A stretch of DNA of 10,140 nucleotides, taken from the NCBI GenBank assembly GCA_015680635.1, contig JAABOA010000227.1:1-10140 (forward strand), read 5' to 3'. This document shows positions 1 to 8,900 of this stretch, piece by piece (position 1 is the first letter of the stretch; the number at the start of each line of letters is the position of its first letter). This DNA comes from Lunasporangiospora selenospora. Its lineage: Eukaryota; Mortierellomycota; Mortierellomycetes; Mortierellales; Mortierellaceae. A program made the position numbers and the translations under genes. A model generated the notes under the pieces. It saw only the letters and a list, made by a program, of their open reading frames with translations. It was not told where the DNA came from and did not search any database.

Positions 1-609
1 TTTATTCATATGGTTGTGGAACGAAGAGCTGGATGAGGCCCCATCTATTTCTCCCGCGGAGGTTGAACAGAGAGATGAGGAGAGAACTAATGGGGGCACC
101 CGGGATGTCTTGATGCGAACGGCAGGTCGGCAGTTTGTTAGAATCTAGGAATCAAGTCGCGATAATGCCTCATCGCCCCACGAACGATATCTTGAAAGCA
201 GTGCGTGGGAACAAAAGCGAGATCGTAATCCAATGGGGCAAGCCCGGCTACGACGGCGATGGGGTTGTCAATCGGGTGCTGGTCGTCCACCTCGAAGTTT
301 GTTTCCTCCTCGGACCCTTGTAGCTAGAGCAATCATTGCCAATAGAGGAATTACTGGTGACCTCAATTGGACTCCTTCACTGCGCTGAACAGACAAAACA
401 GGCGGTTCAACGTTTTGCTTACATCGCGCTTTGCGCAGACACCGCCAATCATTAGGCGGCAACTGATCGCTCCCGACATCTTTGGTCGTTATCCAGACGA
501 AGGACCAGTCGCAAACAGTAGTGAACCGCACATTGAAGAGTATGAAAGCAGGACTCCTCAAGATGTCTGTTGTTTATACGCTGACAATATCATCTTGCTG
601 CTTTTGTAA
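1..609 (+). pseudogene. Probable decayed protein-coding relic, family not recognised (left edge cut)
   Basis: No single frame is open here, but protein-like sequence continues from phase to phase with almost no gap. Positions 2-145 read open from the window edge (ending GRQFVRI, then a stop at 146-148). About 149-317 continue in the next phase (NQVAIMPHRPTND ... EVCFLLGP, stop at 321-323). About 317-385 return to the first phase (LVARAIIANRGITGDLNW, stop at 386-388). About 385-609 use the third phase (ALNRQNRRFNVL ... HIEEYESRTPQDV, stop at 607-609). The joins fit one extra base near 146 and one missing base near 317 and near 383. They abut, with no GT-AG intron between them, so indel decay (or sequencing error) fits better than splicing. 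I do not recognise the family. It could be a transposon or repeat relic, or the 3' end of a gene starting outside the window. Chance open frames of this size are possible, so confidence is low. Confidence 0.35.
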
Positions 610-1443
610 AGACCCTACTGTCCAATCTCATTGAACCGCGTTTTTTGCACCGAGCAAACATCGTTTTGAAAGAAGGTAGTTGTGCGAGAAAAGGACGACC
701 GTACCAGTCTCAATGAACTTGGTTTATGTTGACAATACCTTTTTTTACCTCACGAGCCTCTTTTTCGCTTTCTCGTGTCTTTTCATCTTTTCTCTCTCTC
801 TCTCTTTACAATCTCTCAAAGCGCTGACGGAGTTCACCTTCACCATTGCACCACCCCTTTTCCTCTGCCTCCAGCTCTTTATTTCCTCATCTCCCCTTGT
901 CCACCATCAAAGGCTCACCCCGTCGCTTATTTCTCTTGCGACGGGAGAAGCAACCTGTATGTTCATGCTCGCTTCGCTACAACTTTTTTTTGATCCAGCT
1001 CCAACTTGGAAGAGTAGAGTGTCGATAGTCTCTTGACCAAGGGACTCTTTTTTATCCGCCTTGGATGCTATATTCTACTAGGATTCTGACAAGGCTACTT
1101 TTCCCGTGAAAGTCAAGTATAGCACTTTTCCCTAGCTAAATTTCAGGTACACACACTTTTCTTTTCAACCCTTTCAATCCTCTCAACCCTTTCTGCAGCT
1201 TAAAGGGCCACACCTAGTACTGTCTTGCGTTGCATGAACTGTCGTATGGGGCTTCATGGAACACATCCGGTGTAGTGAGTCCAACCTTCATAAGCTCTTT
1301 GGCAGACAGACAAATTTCTTTTCCCCATGACTGTCACAGTCTGCGAGCCAAATGTGAGAACCCCAACAGTCTTAACAGCCATTCGCCCCAAGCCTTGACT
1401 CTCCTTGACCTCCTGAGAGAAAGGGACTTTCTACAGATACAAA

Positions 1444-1470
1444 GGACGCGTTGCATAGAACAACGCGTCC
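1444..1470. repeat. Perfect 10-bp inverted repeat with two ACGCGT boxes
   Basis: The arms GGACGCGTTG (1444-1453) and CAACGCGTCC (1461-1470) are perfect reverse complements around a 7-nt loop. Each arm contains ACGCGT (1446-1451 and 1463-1468), the MluI cell-cycle box bound by Mbp1-type APSES regulators in yeasts. A third copy lies at 1754-1759 inside the palindrome AAACGCGTTT. It could act as a paired protein-binding site or an RNA hairpin. Function is inferred only from the motif. Confidence 0.6.
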
Positions 1471-1714
1471 CTATTCATGATGTGTATCTTTTATTCCTCC
1501 TATTCTTTCCACTCCTTATTCTTCCATGAAACTATTTGTGTAACTTGTGGGGCGAACACAGCGTATGGTACTCTTGGCAGGTGTGGATGGTCACCAACTC
1601 TATTCCTTTCGCGTCAAGTTCAGCACCAGAGCTCATGTCTGCGGAATTGGCGTGTTTACCGATCGTTCTTCCTTCTGCATATTTTTCCTGTGGATCTTTT
1701 GGCTTCTTCTACCC

Positions 1715-1738
1715 CCTCCTCCTCCTCCTCCTCCTCCT
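1715..1738 (+). repeat. (CCT)8 microsatellite
   Basis: Eight perfect CCT units sit within a longer C/T-rich run (about 1700-1745). It is a simple sequence repeat; the polypurine/polypyrimidine composition is of the kind that can form triplex DNA, but nothing else points to a function. Confidence 0.9.
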
Positions 1739-2376
1739 CTCTCCTAGTGTCAAACGCGTTTTCATTACGCTGAGCAAATATGATCTCGTGTGTTATTAAG
1801 CAGAGGAGCTCACCTGCCATTTGATCCCTGCAAAACATATTAGCAATATTTTGTAATATTTTGGGTTATTTTGGATGGCTCTTTTCAACATTGACTTGAG
1901 CCAAAATGGGTTGGCCTTGGAGAGCTTGCACTGTCGGGCTCCTTGGGAACCCTCATGCAGCCGGGACAACACACCCTGCTGCGGGTCCATGCCCAAACTC
2001 CATTCGGTACCTTTCGCCCAACCACTATCTTCCTTACCATTACCCCTTCCCTCTCAATCTCCCTTCCCTTGCCCGCCACGCCATCCCAATCACGAAACAG
2101 CCGTCCAGTCTCTTCATCTCCACCTTTCCGGCGAGAGCATAAAAAAACGCCAAGTTTACTTGCCTGAATAAACATTCGGGAACCGTTGCTCCCGAGGGAG
2201 AGGGAGGGAAAAGGTAAAAAAGAGTGGCGAGCTTGATCTACTCGTTCCCTCGGTGAAGTGCTTATCTCCCTTTCTACACCCGAGCGACTGCTTGATCTCG
2301 CATTATGGACAACAGCCGCAGGCTACAGCCACGAGCTGTGCCCACTGTAAGACTCAGGAACGCGAGTCGGCAGGAC

Positions 2377-2399
2377 AGGAGAGGAACAGGACCTCTCCT
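2377..2399. repeat. 8-bp inverted repeat
   Basis: AGGAGAGG (2377-2384) pairs perfectly with CCTCTCCT (2392-2399) over a 7-nt loop, directly after a smaller GACTC/GAGTC pair (2351-2355 and 2364-2368). A perfect 8-bp stem is about what chance gives once in several kilobases, so no function is claimed. Confidence 0.4.
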
Positions 2400-3033
2400 A
2401 AGTAGATCAGCAAAATACAATGTACAAGAGCCATAGGCCGAGGGGCCAAAAGGGGAAACGAGAAGTGAAGAGGAGGAAGGAGGGGGTACTTTATTAGCAG
2501 TGGTCCCAGTTTATGCAATCGTGGTCAGCCAGTGGTTTGGCTGTAGAACAAAACAGGGGAGGAAGATACCCACGGCCAACATGGCCCATTGAGTAGTGGA
2601 AGGTCCCACATACACTTGGATCCGTACGTTCGTTTGTTTGGTCCACCACAAATCTTGCCGGATCACGGCGTCCGAATTCTGGGCAAGGCTACAGCCCGGA
2701 CGACGGAGAGTGGGCGAATCTCTCCCTCCTTTCTTTGACCACACGGCCGTTTCCTTGGATCCAATTGCTTTACTCATTGCACTGCAGCCTCTTCTCTCTC
2801 TCCCTCTCTCTCTCCCTCCTTCAATCTTCTTTCTCCTATCAAACATGGAAAACAGCCCGACCGTCGAGAGGATGCTCGGGTCGCCAGAGAGAGAAAAGGA
2901 GGGAAGTCTCTGCACGATGCATCACAGGGAGAAAGAGAACTGCAGTTGCCTCTGTTTAGGCATAACGTTCGACAAAACACAAAAGCCCAGTGGCGGTGAT
3001 GGGTGGAGAGGATAGAGGAGATGGTCTGCGGGC

Positions 3034-3060
3034 GGAACTGCGGTCATTTGGCCGCAGTCC
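3034..3060. repeat. Imperfect hairpin, 9 bp with one bulge
   Basis: ACTGCGG (3037-3043) pairs with CCGCAGT (3052-3058) around an 8-nt loop, and two more G-C pairs form outside a single bulged A at 3036. It is a GC-rich potential stem in otherwise unassigned DNA. It may be a chance structure. Confidence 0.4.
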
Positions 3061-3863
3061 CGAGGAGGTTTCCCCGTTTGCCTTCCCGCCAGATGCCGAG
3101 CCAACTTGCCTCATGTTGTGTCTGTGAAGCGGAAGTCTCTTTTGTACTGTACATGTTCGTGCTCTCCAGCAATGTCCATGCCGCAACAATGGGTGCGGGC
3201 TGAAGCAGAGGGGGAGTGAGGGAGGAAGAAGGAAGAGCGAGGAGCACGAAATAATGTCAATCTGTAGCCCGATCGGTTGGCGCTCCTGATTCGCCAGGGG
3301 AGAGAGAGAGAGGAGAAGAAATGAGTCTGGCAGCTGTAGTTTATTACCTGTTGTGGTCACAGGCGTCATGCCACTCGACTCAGCCAGCCAGCCATCCTTC
3401 CTCCCACTCAGCTCCACCCGTGAGTGTCATGGCTCCCTGTTCAGTAGAACTGTTGAGTGGAACTGTGGTTGCTGAGCAGGCTCCCGCTGCTGTACATGCT
3501 TGGGGGTCTCAAGGTACAGACACAGACAGGCAAAACAGGCAAGCAATACAGACACCGCGGCCTGCAGCCCTCGTGGCAGCCGAGACGCTCACTTCTCTAG
3601 AGCACACAAGGGGTTTGCTGCCCTTTGCGGTATCGCTGCCTTCCAACCCACGCCCCTTGATCCGCGTCTTATTTAGTCGGGTTCTATAGGGCCTCTGCCT
3701 ATTGCCCGATCCTATTCTACCTCTTCGAATGAATAGGAAACAGCCGTGTTTGAATATCATTCCTCTTCCTGGGACATAGCCAGGTCTCCTACTCGCCCTA
3801 CTCATTACCTACTCATTCGGCTTCTTCCAATGGCAGCTGCAGCTCATTCTCGCACAACTCTCA

Positions 3864-3899
3864 CTGGACGAGCCTGGACGAGCCTGGTCGCCACCAGGC
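3864..3899. repeat. Tandem 10-bp repeat followed by a 7-bp hairpin
   Basis: CTGGACGAGC occurs twice in tandem (3864-3873 and 3874-3883) and begins a diverged third copy (CTGGTCG). That third copy forms the left arm of GCCTGGT (3882-3888) / ACCAGGC (3893-3899) around a 4-nt loop. It is short, local and of unknown role. Confidence 0.6.
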
Positions 3900-4866
3900 C
3901 ACCCACATTGTCGTTCAATGTCTATGGCCTCTCTGCGGCCTTGGCGGTACTGGCTGGCTCTTTTTGTTGCTCGGAGTGTCTTGCTGCTCCCTTTATTAAG
4001 GCGGCAAATGCTCGCCAAACCCCTCTCCCCCTTCCTTTTCCTGGCTCGCTATCTTTCTTTCACCTGTGCTCTCTCTCCATTTTTCTTGGGCCTCGACTTC
4101 ACCCCCACTCTGTGCCTTGATCCCCATCCTGTCGTACTCCAGAATCGACGTGCCCCTTGCCTACCACCTGCCTATCTCTGCCCGTATCCCTGTGAAATCA
4201 CCTCATTCCGCACACTAACCTAGATCCATCTGTGGATTCGCTGAAATATCACCCGCCCGCTCATTCTCTCTCTACCCCCACACCACATAATCAGAACTGC
4301 ACAGCTCGCTCGGCCTTTTGACTGAGTTACAGTGGAGCTCAGATCTGTATACCGCGTCTCGCATCTGCCGCACCGTGCACTTTTTCTATTCTCTTCATAA
4401 TCCTTCTTTAACTCATCTTCTGGGCCTCTTGCACTAAAGGTAATCGTGCAATCTTTCGTCTGAATAATATATTGTAGTCTCAGACACAGCTATTCCATTG
4501 TCACTACCATCTCTTTTTCGTTTCTTCAGCGGGTATTTCTGTTCATATCCAATAATCTGTCTCCTGCGGCCTTCTGTTCTTTGCTGCCCCCTCCTCTCGC
4601 TCCTTCCTCTCCTCTTCCTCCTTCTCCCTCTCTTCCCGCCAGTTCTGTCTCTCCCGAAAGGGAGGACACTCCGGACATTGACCTCCTTAGCTCCAGACTT
4701 CTTTTCTCTCTCTCTCTTTCCTCTCCCGTCTTTCTACTTACCCTCTCCCCCTCTACCCCTCTACGCTCTTTGTCCGATTTCTATCCGGCCAGAACTCGCA
4801 CCGCATGAATTTCTATAGAGACCTGGTGCTTGCAGCGTGGTAGGCCAAGGTCACACTCGGGTTGCT

Positions 4867-4867
<1 letters not shown>

Positions 4868-4905
<38 letters not shown>
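4868..4905 (+). repeat. (GA)19 microsatellite
   Basis: Nineteen uninterrupted GA units (38 bp) follow a CTCGAG hexamer. This is one of the few purine-rich stretches on the + strand in the otherwise pyrimidine-rich proximal 2 kb upstream of the regulator gene. GA/CT tracts can exclude nucleosomes or bind GAGA-type proteins; that role is inference only. Confidence 0.95.
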
Positions 4906-4908
<3 letters not shown>

Positions 4909-5083
4909 GCTGAGAGAGCGTTCTTAGCGAGGGCTAAATGTGGTGTAAAAGACAGGGGTGTGAAACTGCAACATGGCTTGTTACCTTGATTGATCTTCGG
5001 CAGGAGTGGATTCGCTGTTGCTCTAAGCTGCATGTGATGTGGACCAGTGCGTCCTCTACTTGCTTTGTTTGGGTCTATTATAG

Positions 5084-5121
5084 CCTTTCATGTCGGTGTC
5101 AACCTTTCACGTTAGTGTCAA
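5084..5121 (+). repeat. 19-bp imperfect tandem direct repeat
   Basis: Two adjacent 19-bp units match at 16 of 19 positions (5084-5102 and 5103-5121). Both keep CCTTTCA at the left and GTGTCAA at the right, with the three differences in the middle. The two conserved ends and variable centre would fit a duplicated protein-binding site about 0.85 kb upstream of the regulator start codon. The binding protein is unknown. Confidence 0.7.
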
Positions 5122-5528
5122 CGGACCTTGGCCAAACACCTGAAGTGAGCCCTTTCCGCTTCATTCTTGCTTTGGGTATCTCTTGTGGACGTCGTTCTCC
5201 CTCTACCTCGTCAACAAGGAAGCTGCCCTGTTTACCTTATCGCGCTCCAATTTCCACCGACTCTGTCATCTTGATCCTCGTCCTCTTCCTCTACCTTTTA
5301 TTTTTTCTGTGTCTATATTTTTTCCCGCTGTGCCTCTATATCTCTCCTATACCGCCTGGGAGCAGGTTTCAGTGATAAACTTATTGCACCAACAGTCTAT
5401 ATTGCCCGATGAGTAGCGGCAAGGCAAGATTGTCAGTGCTCTTGTTCTCACAATGTTACTATTTATGCCCCGCTGGCAAGCTTTGTCTTTGTGCACAATG
5501 CTTCCCTGTGTTTTGCATGCACTCTATT

Positions 5529-5533
5529 TTCTT

Positions 5534-5615
<82 letters not shown>
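5529..5615 (+). repeat. Compound microsatellite (TTC)11(TTA)18
   Basis: Eleven perfect TTC units (5529-5561) are followed without a break by eighteen perfect TTA units (5562-5615), 87 bp in all. It lies 350-440 bp upstream of the regulator start codon. The uninterrupted arrays predict length variation between strains. The frames read through it (poly-Leu, poly-Ile, poly-Tyr or poly-Ser) are artefacts of the repeat. Confidence 0.97.
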
Positions 5616-5617
<2 letters not shown>

Positions 5618-5760
5618 TCGTGTACCATTTCATGGTTGAAAGTAACTGCATATCAACTGGACATGTTATTCAGATTTGCTCATTCGAATTTGTGTTCTCT
5701 CTCATCTTAGGTTTCCTTCTTGGACTATTGCCTTGACAATTGCGGAGTAAACTGCATGGA

Positions 5761-5964
5761 CTTTTTTTCGTCTGCCTAGCTTTACTCCTTCGTTCACCCC
5801 AATCCCTACTCCTTCTCCCTACACATTGCTTCCACTCTCGAGACTGGCATCTCCCTTTTTTTCATAGTTGTCCCACCCCCAAACGCACCAAGCACACTCC
5901 CTAGTCCGTCTGCCCTTTTCAAGCCCCTCCCTGTAAATAATATTCTACGGCAAATTCTCAAGTC
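5761..5964 (+). promoter_or_regulatory. Likely core promoter and 5' leader of the zinc-finger gene
   Basis: This stretch is strongly pyrimidine-rich on the + strand (for example 5771-5835 and 5895-5930), as is usual just upstream of fungal transcription starts. A CCAAT pentamer occurs near 5809. There is no convincing TATA box. An in-frame stop at 5938-5940 shows the coding frame cannot extend upstream without splicing. The first ATG after it (5965) has a purine (G) at -3. The exact transcription start cannot be read from sequence. Confidence 0.4.
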
Positions 5965-8900
5965 ATGCAACCTTCTTCACATTTTCCGTCCACTCCACAC
6001 CCTCAGCCGGATTGTCTTCCCCACAGGCCTGGTCCGATCTTTGCAAAAACCCAACAACAACAACAAAATCATCAAGAACTACTTAATTCAAAGCCCCGGC
6101 AGCTTCGACCACATCATCTGCTGCAGCTCTTTCAACTCTACCCGCTCTCATTCAATCTTCTCCGATCACTCCTCTCATCCGTAAGCTCCATCCAGGAGCA
6201 AGATTGCCCACAAAAGGCACACAGATCCCCTAGCGGGGCCCAATCCTGCTCAAAAGATCTGCAGCAGTCGCAGCTCCTAGAGTATCCGCAATCCAAGGAA
6301 CAAGAGTCTAATCCTCTTTGTCAGCAAGAGCTCGTCTCGGCGCAAGAACAAACCATGCAAGCACAAACAATGTCTTCGATGGATACCATTCTAAGCGAGA
6401 TGAATCGCATCCTTGCTGCAGATCCATCTTTCCACTTTCAGGAGGAAGAGGAGGAAGAAGAGAGGGAAACTGACGCCACAACCTCCCATTGGCACATGGG
6501 CTCGCTCCAGCAACAACAACAGCAACTTCCGCAGCCAGGTAAAATACCTTGTTGCCTCTTTCTTCTCTCCTCATTTTGTAAATCCCACTTGCTCTGTCAC
6601 AGGAAAAATAATAATAACAAATACCTCCTCCTTCCCTACGGGTTTATCGACAACCATATCCCCACTAGGCTCTACTGCCTCAAGCACCGTCATGGTCACG
6701 TCAACAACTCCACATCCTCCGCTCCTGGAAAATACCGACCATTGCAACAGCAACGACAACGACAGCAATAACTTGGCTGTAACCCGCCAAAAAGTTGCGG
6801 GTGACTTGACAATGTTCATGGAAACGTCGACCGTTTCTACAGATTCGCAGCAAGCATCCGCAACAGTGCGACCTTCCTCACATCAAGTAACCCCTCCCTC
6901 GTTTCATCCCGCTACCGCGTTTGTGCAGAATACACAGAATACACAGAATACACAGAATACACAGGGTAACAGCCCTGTGGAGAGGCCCTCTCCTGGATAC
7001 AGCCAAGGCTTGCCCCAGCAATCACAGCAGTTAATATTACAGAGACCATCTCACGGCTCTGGTATTGGGAATGACTCGATTCTGGATGGTGATGACGCTA
7101 CCCCCCCTAGCTGGCTCTGGGATGCATATCGGCGGATTGCACTGTCGGCTGTCAATACAATCCTGAGTCGAAATCAGGACCATCAGCAGCTCCAACAGGA
7201 CCAGCAAGAGGATCAACGCCAACAGAAACAACAGTTTTCGAATACGGACGCTCCAATGGAGGGCCTTTTTGAGCATCCGCAATTCCACCATTTGCAAAAA
7301 CTCCAGCAACAGCAAAAGCAGCAGAGCCGGGCAACAGTAGAGCCATCCACTCAACAAAAGCAGGACCCCTCTGGTCAAGCAATGCACTCTCCCCCCCTTG
7401 ACGAAATGGAAGGAATCGAGTGTGAAGACAAACTTCCCCTGGACAGTGGTCGAGGAAGCGGCAACAACAGTAACAAGGGTGTGACGAATATTTGGTACGA
7501 CCCGACCCTTGACCTTGCCACAAAGGCGTTGACAGCTCTTTCGACTCTGTACTCAACTGGAATTGAGTCCCTGATGGTTGATAGTGCATCCTCGGCCCCC
7601 TCCATGGCCAGGAGGGCCTCCTCACCCAACTGCAGCGCAGGTAGCATGGGCACCATCTCACAACAGTCCTGGACCTCTTCCACAGGTCCCATCCGAAGAT
7701 GGTCCTCAAATAAGAACCCTCAGCTATATTCGAACCCTTCCTCGGCTAGCAACAATATTATTTCCGGGGTCACTCCATTGTCGGCACTCACATCTCCTCC
7801 GTCGATGACACCCAGAGGATCGACCTTGGGCCCACTCTTTGGTACAGTCAGCGCAGCGGGCTCAACGCCGATGGGAGTGTATCCGTTCCTGGCCCAACAT
7901 CACCAGGCAGGAGGGAAGTCCACCGCTGGGTTGTTCTGGGAGCAAGAGCAGCGGCAGGAGTGCGGCGGTATTAATAGAGGCCCTCCGTACTCCTTGGAGA
8001 TCGATATGATGGGCACAGATCGAGCTGCAGGGGCCAGAGCAACAGCAGCGACAACAATAGCCACGACGGGAGCCGGAGGTGCGAGCGCAAACACGGCCCT
8101 GGGTAGCACCGATCCCATGGCGCTAGCTGACAACAGTGCCGACCTGACAGCACTGCTAACCGAAAATGATATTTCCCGTCTAGGCGTTGTGGCATCAGAT
8201 GTGAGAATCTCGCCATCCCAAGCTCAGCCCACCATGTCAGGCTCTCCTTCACCCACAACCTCACCTTCACCTTCGCCAACACTTTCGTATAATTTTGGAG
8301 GGTCGAGTACTACATCGAGTGTGTCGATGATGGCTTTGGATTCGACATCTCCATTATTGGGAACACCTGGGATGCATGGATACTCACCGCATCACCATCC
8401 CCATTCATTGAATTATCATTCGCATCTTTATCCACACATACCCCACTCGGCCATGTTGGCCGCGACCATGGCCGCGACTGCAACCTCTTCTCACTCCAAG
8501 TCACTCGTACCGCCTATCCTACCCTGTCCCGTGCCCAACTGCCCAAAGACCTTTGCGAGGATCTATAATCTGAACGCGCATATCAAGACCCATCATCAAC
8601 AACAAGCAGAGAGTGATGAAACATTCCCTGGCTCGTCTCCACCCTCAATTCACGACCTAGTTTTCGCTTCAACCCCAGCCGCTGCCACCAGTCCAACGGT
8701 GGCAGCAGCCACGGCAGCAACAGCAGCAACAGCGACGAGCCCGAAATCATTTGCTTGTCACCTTTGCCCACGCATCTTTTCACGTAAACACGATCTCCAA
8801 CGACATATCCGAGTCCACACAGGTTCCAAGCCTTACCTTTGTCTCAACTGCCAAAAGGCATTTGCAAGGACGGATGCTTTGTGCCGTCATTACAAAGTAG

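Larger units (their letters stand above)
610..5964. other. Long gene-free interval with low-complexity DNA
   Basis: I find no supportable protein or RNA gene in these 5.35 kb. Open frames of 60-153 codons occur on both strands, but they are low-complexity Ser/Leu/Pro translations of pyrimidine or purine tracts without recognisable domains. The + strand is conspicuously C/T-rich at about 780-920, 1690-1745, 2020-2120, 2785-2840, 4020-4140, 4500-4760 and 5760-5930. Purine-rich islands on + lie near 2194-2216, 2440-2490, 3200-3245 and 3297-3320. AT-rich DNA with a 10-bp tandem repeat sits at 1844-1863. Short CT runs include (TC)7 at 791-804. Part of the region is probably promoter or untranslated leader of the downstream regulator, since such genes in filamentous fungi often have long upstream regions. 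Untranslated exons cannot be excluded; a pyrimidine tract ending in TTAG near 5694-5710 resembles a splice acceptor, but I see no convincing donor. Confidence 0.6.

Noticed and set aside
268-561. Minus-strand open frame of 97 codons
   Set aside because: The plus-strand phases over the same DNA look more like protein; this is probably their shadow, though a search would be decisive.
1027-1053. Hairpin (8-bp stem with one G-T pair, 4-nt loop) followed by six T, like a bacterial intrinsic terminator
   Set aside because: The context is fungal nuclear DNA with no gene ending just upstream and no Pol III A or B box; a weak stem plus T-run can arise by chance.
2194-2214. G-run cluster as a G-quadruplex
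   Set aside because: Only three GGG runs plus one GG in close spacing; too weak to claim.
2511-3015. Overlapping open frames of 134 (minus) and 139 (plus) codons
   Set aside because: Both run through CT-rich repeats, neither resembles a known protein, and no splice or start context supports one over the other.
2956-3417. Minus-strand open frame of 153 codons
   Set aside because: Low-complexity Ser/Leu/Pro translation of purine/pyrimidine tracts with no domain; overlapped by open frames in other phases.
4938-5375. Plus-strand open frame of 145 codons
   Set aside because: Ends in a hydrophobic run produced by T/C-rich DNA, has no recognisable domain, and contains the 19-bp tandem repeat, which suggests regulatory DNA.
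3384-5476. CCAGC/GCTGG pentamers upstream of the regulator as Ace2-type autoregulatory sites
   Set aside because: Only scattered copies (3384-3392, 3953-3957, 5472-5476), no full ACCAGC cluster near the gene, about what chance predicts.
5409-5736. Three plus-strand frames crossing the TTC/TTA array
   Set aside because: They are homopolymer translations of a microsatellite (Phe/Leu, Leu/Ile, Ser/Tyr), not genes.
8613-8660. Possible 48-nt in-frame intron inside the finger 1-2 linker (GTGATG ... CCTAG)
   Set aside because: No convincing branch site, very short, and the frame is open through it; treated as exon, but RNA-seq should confirm.
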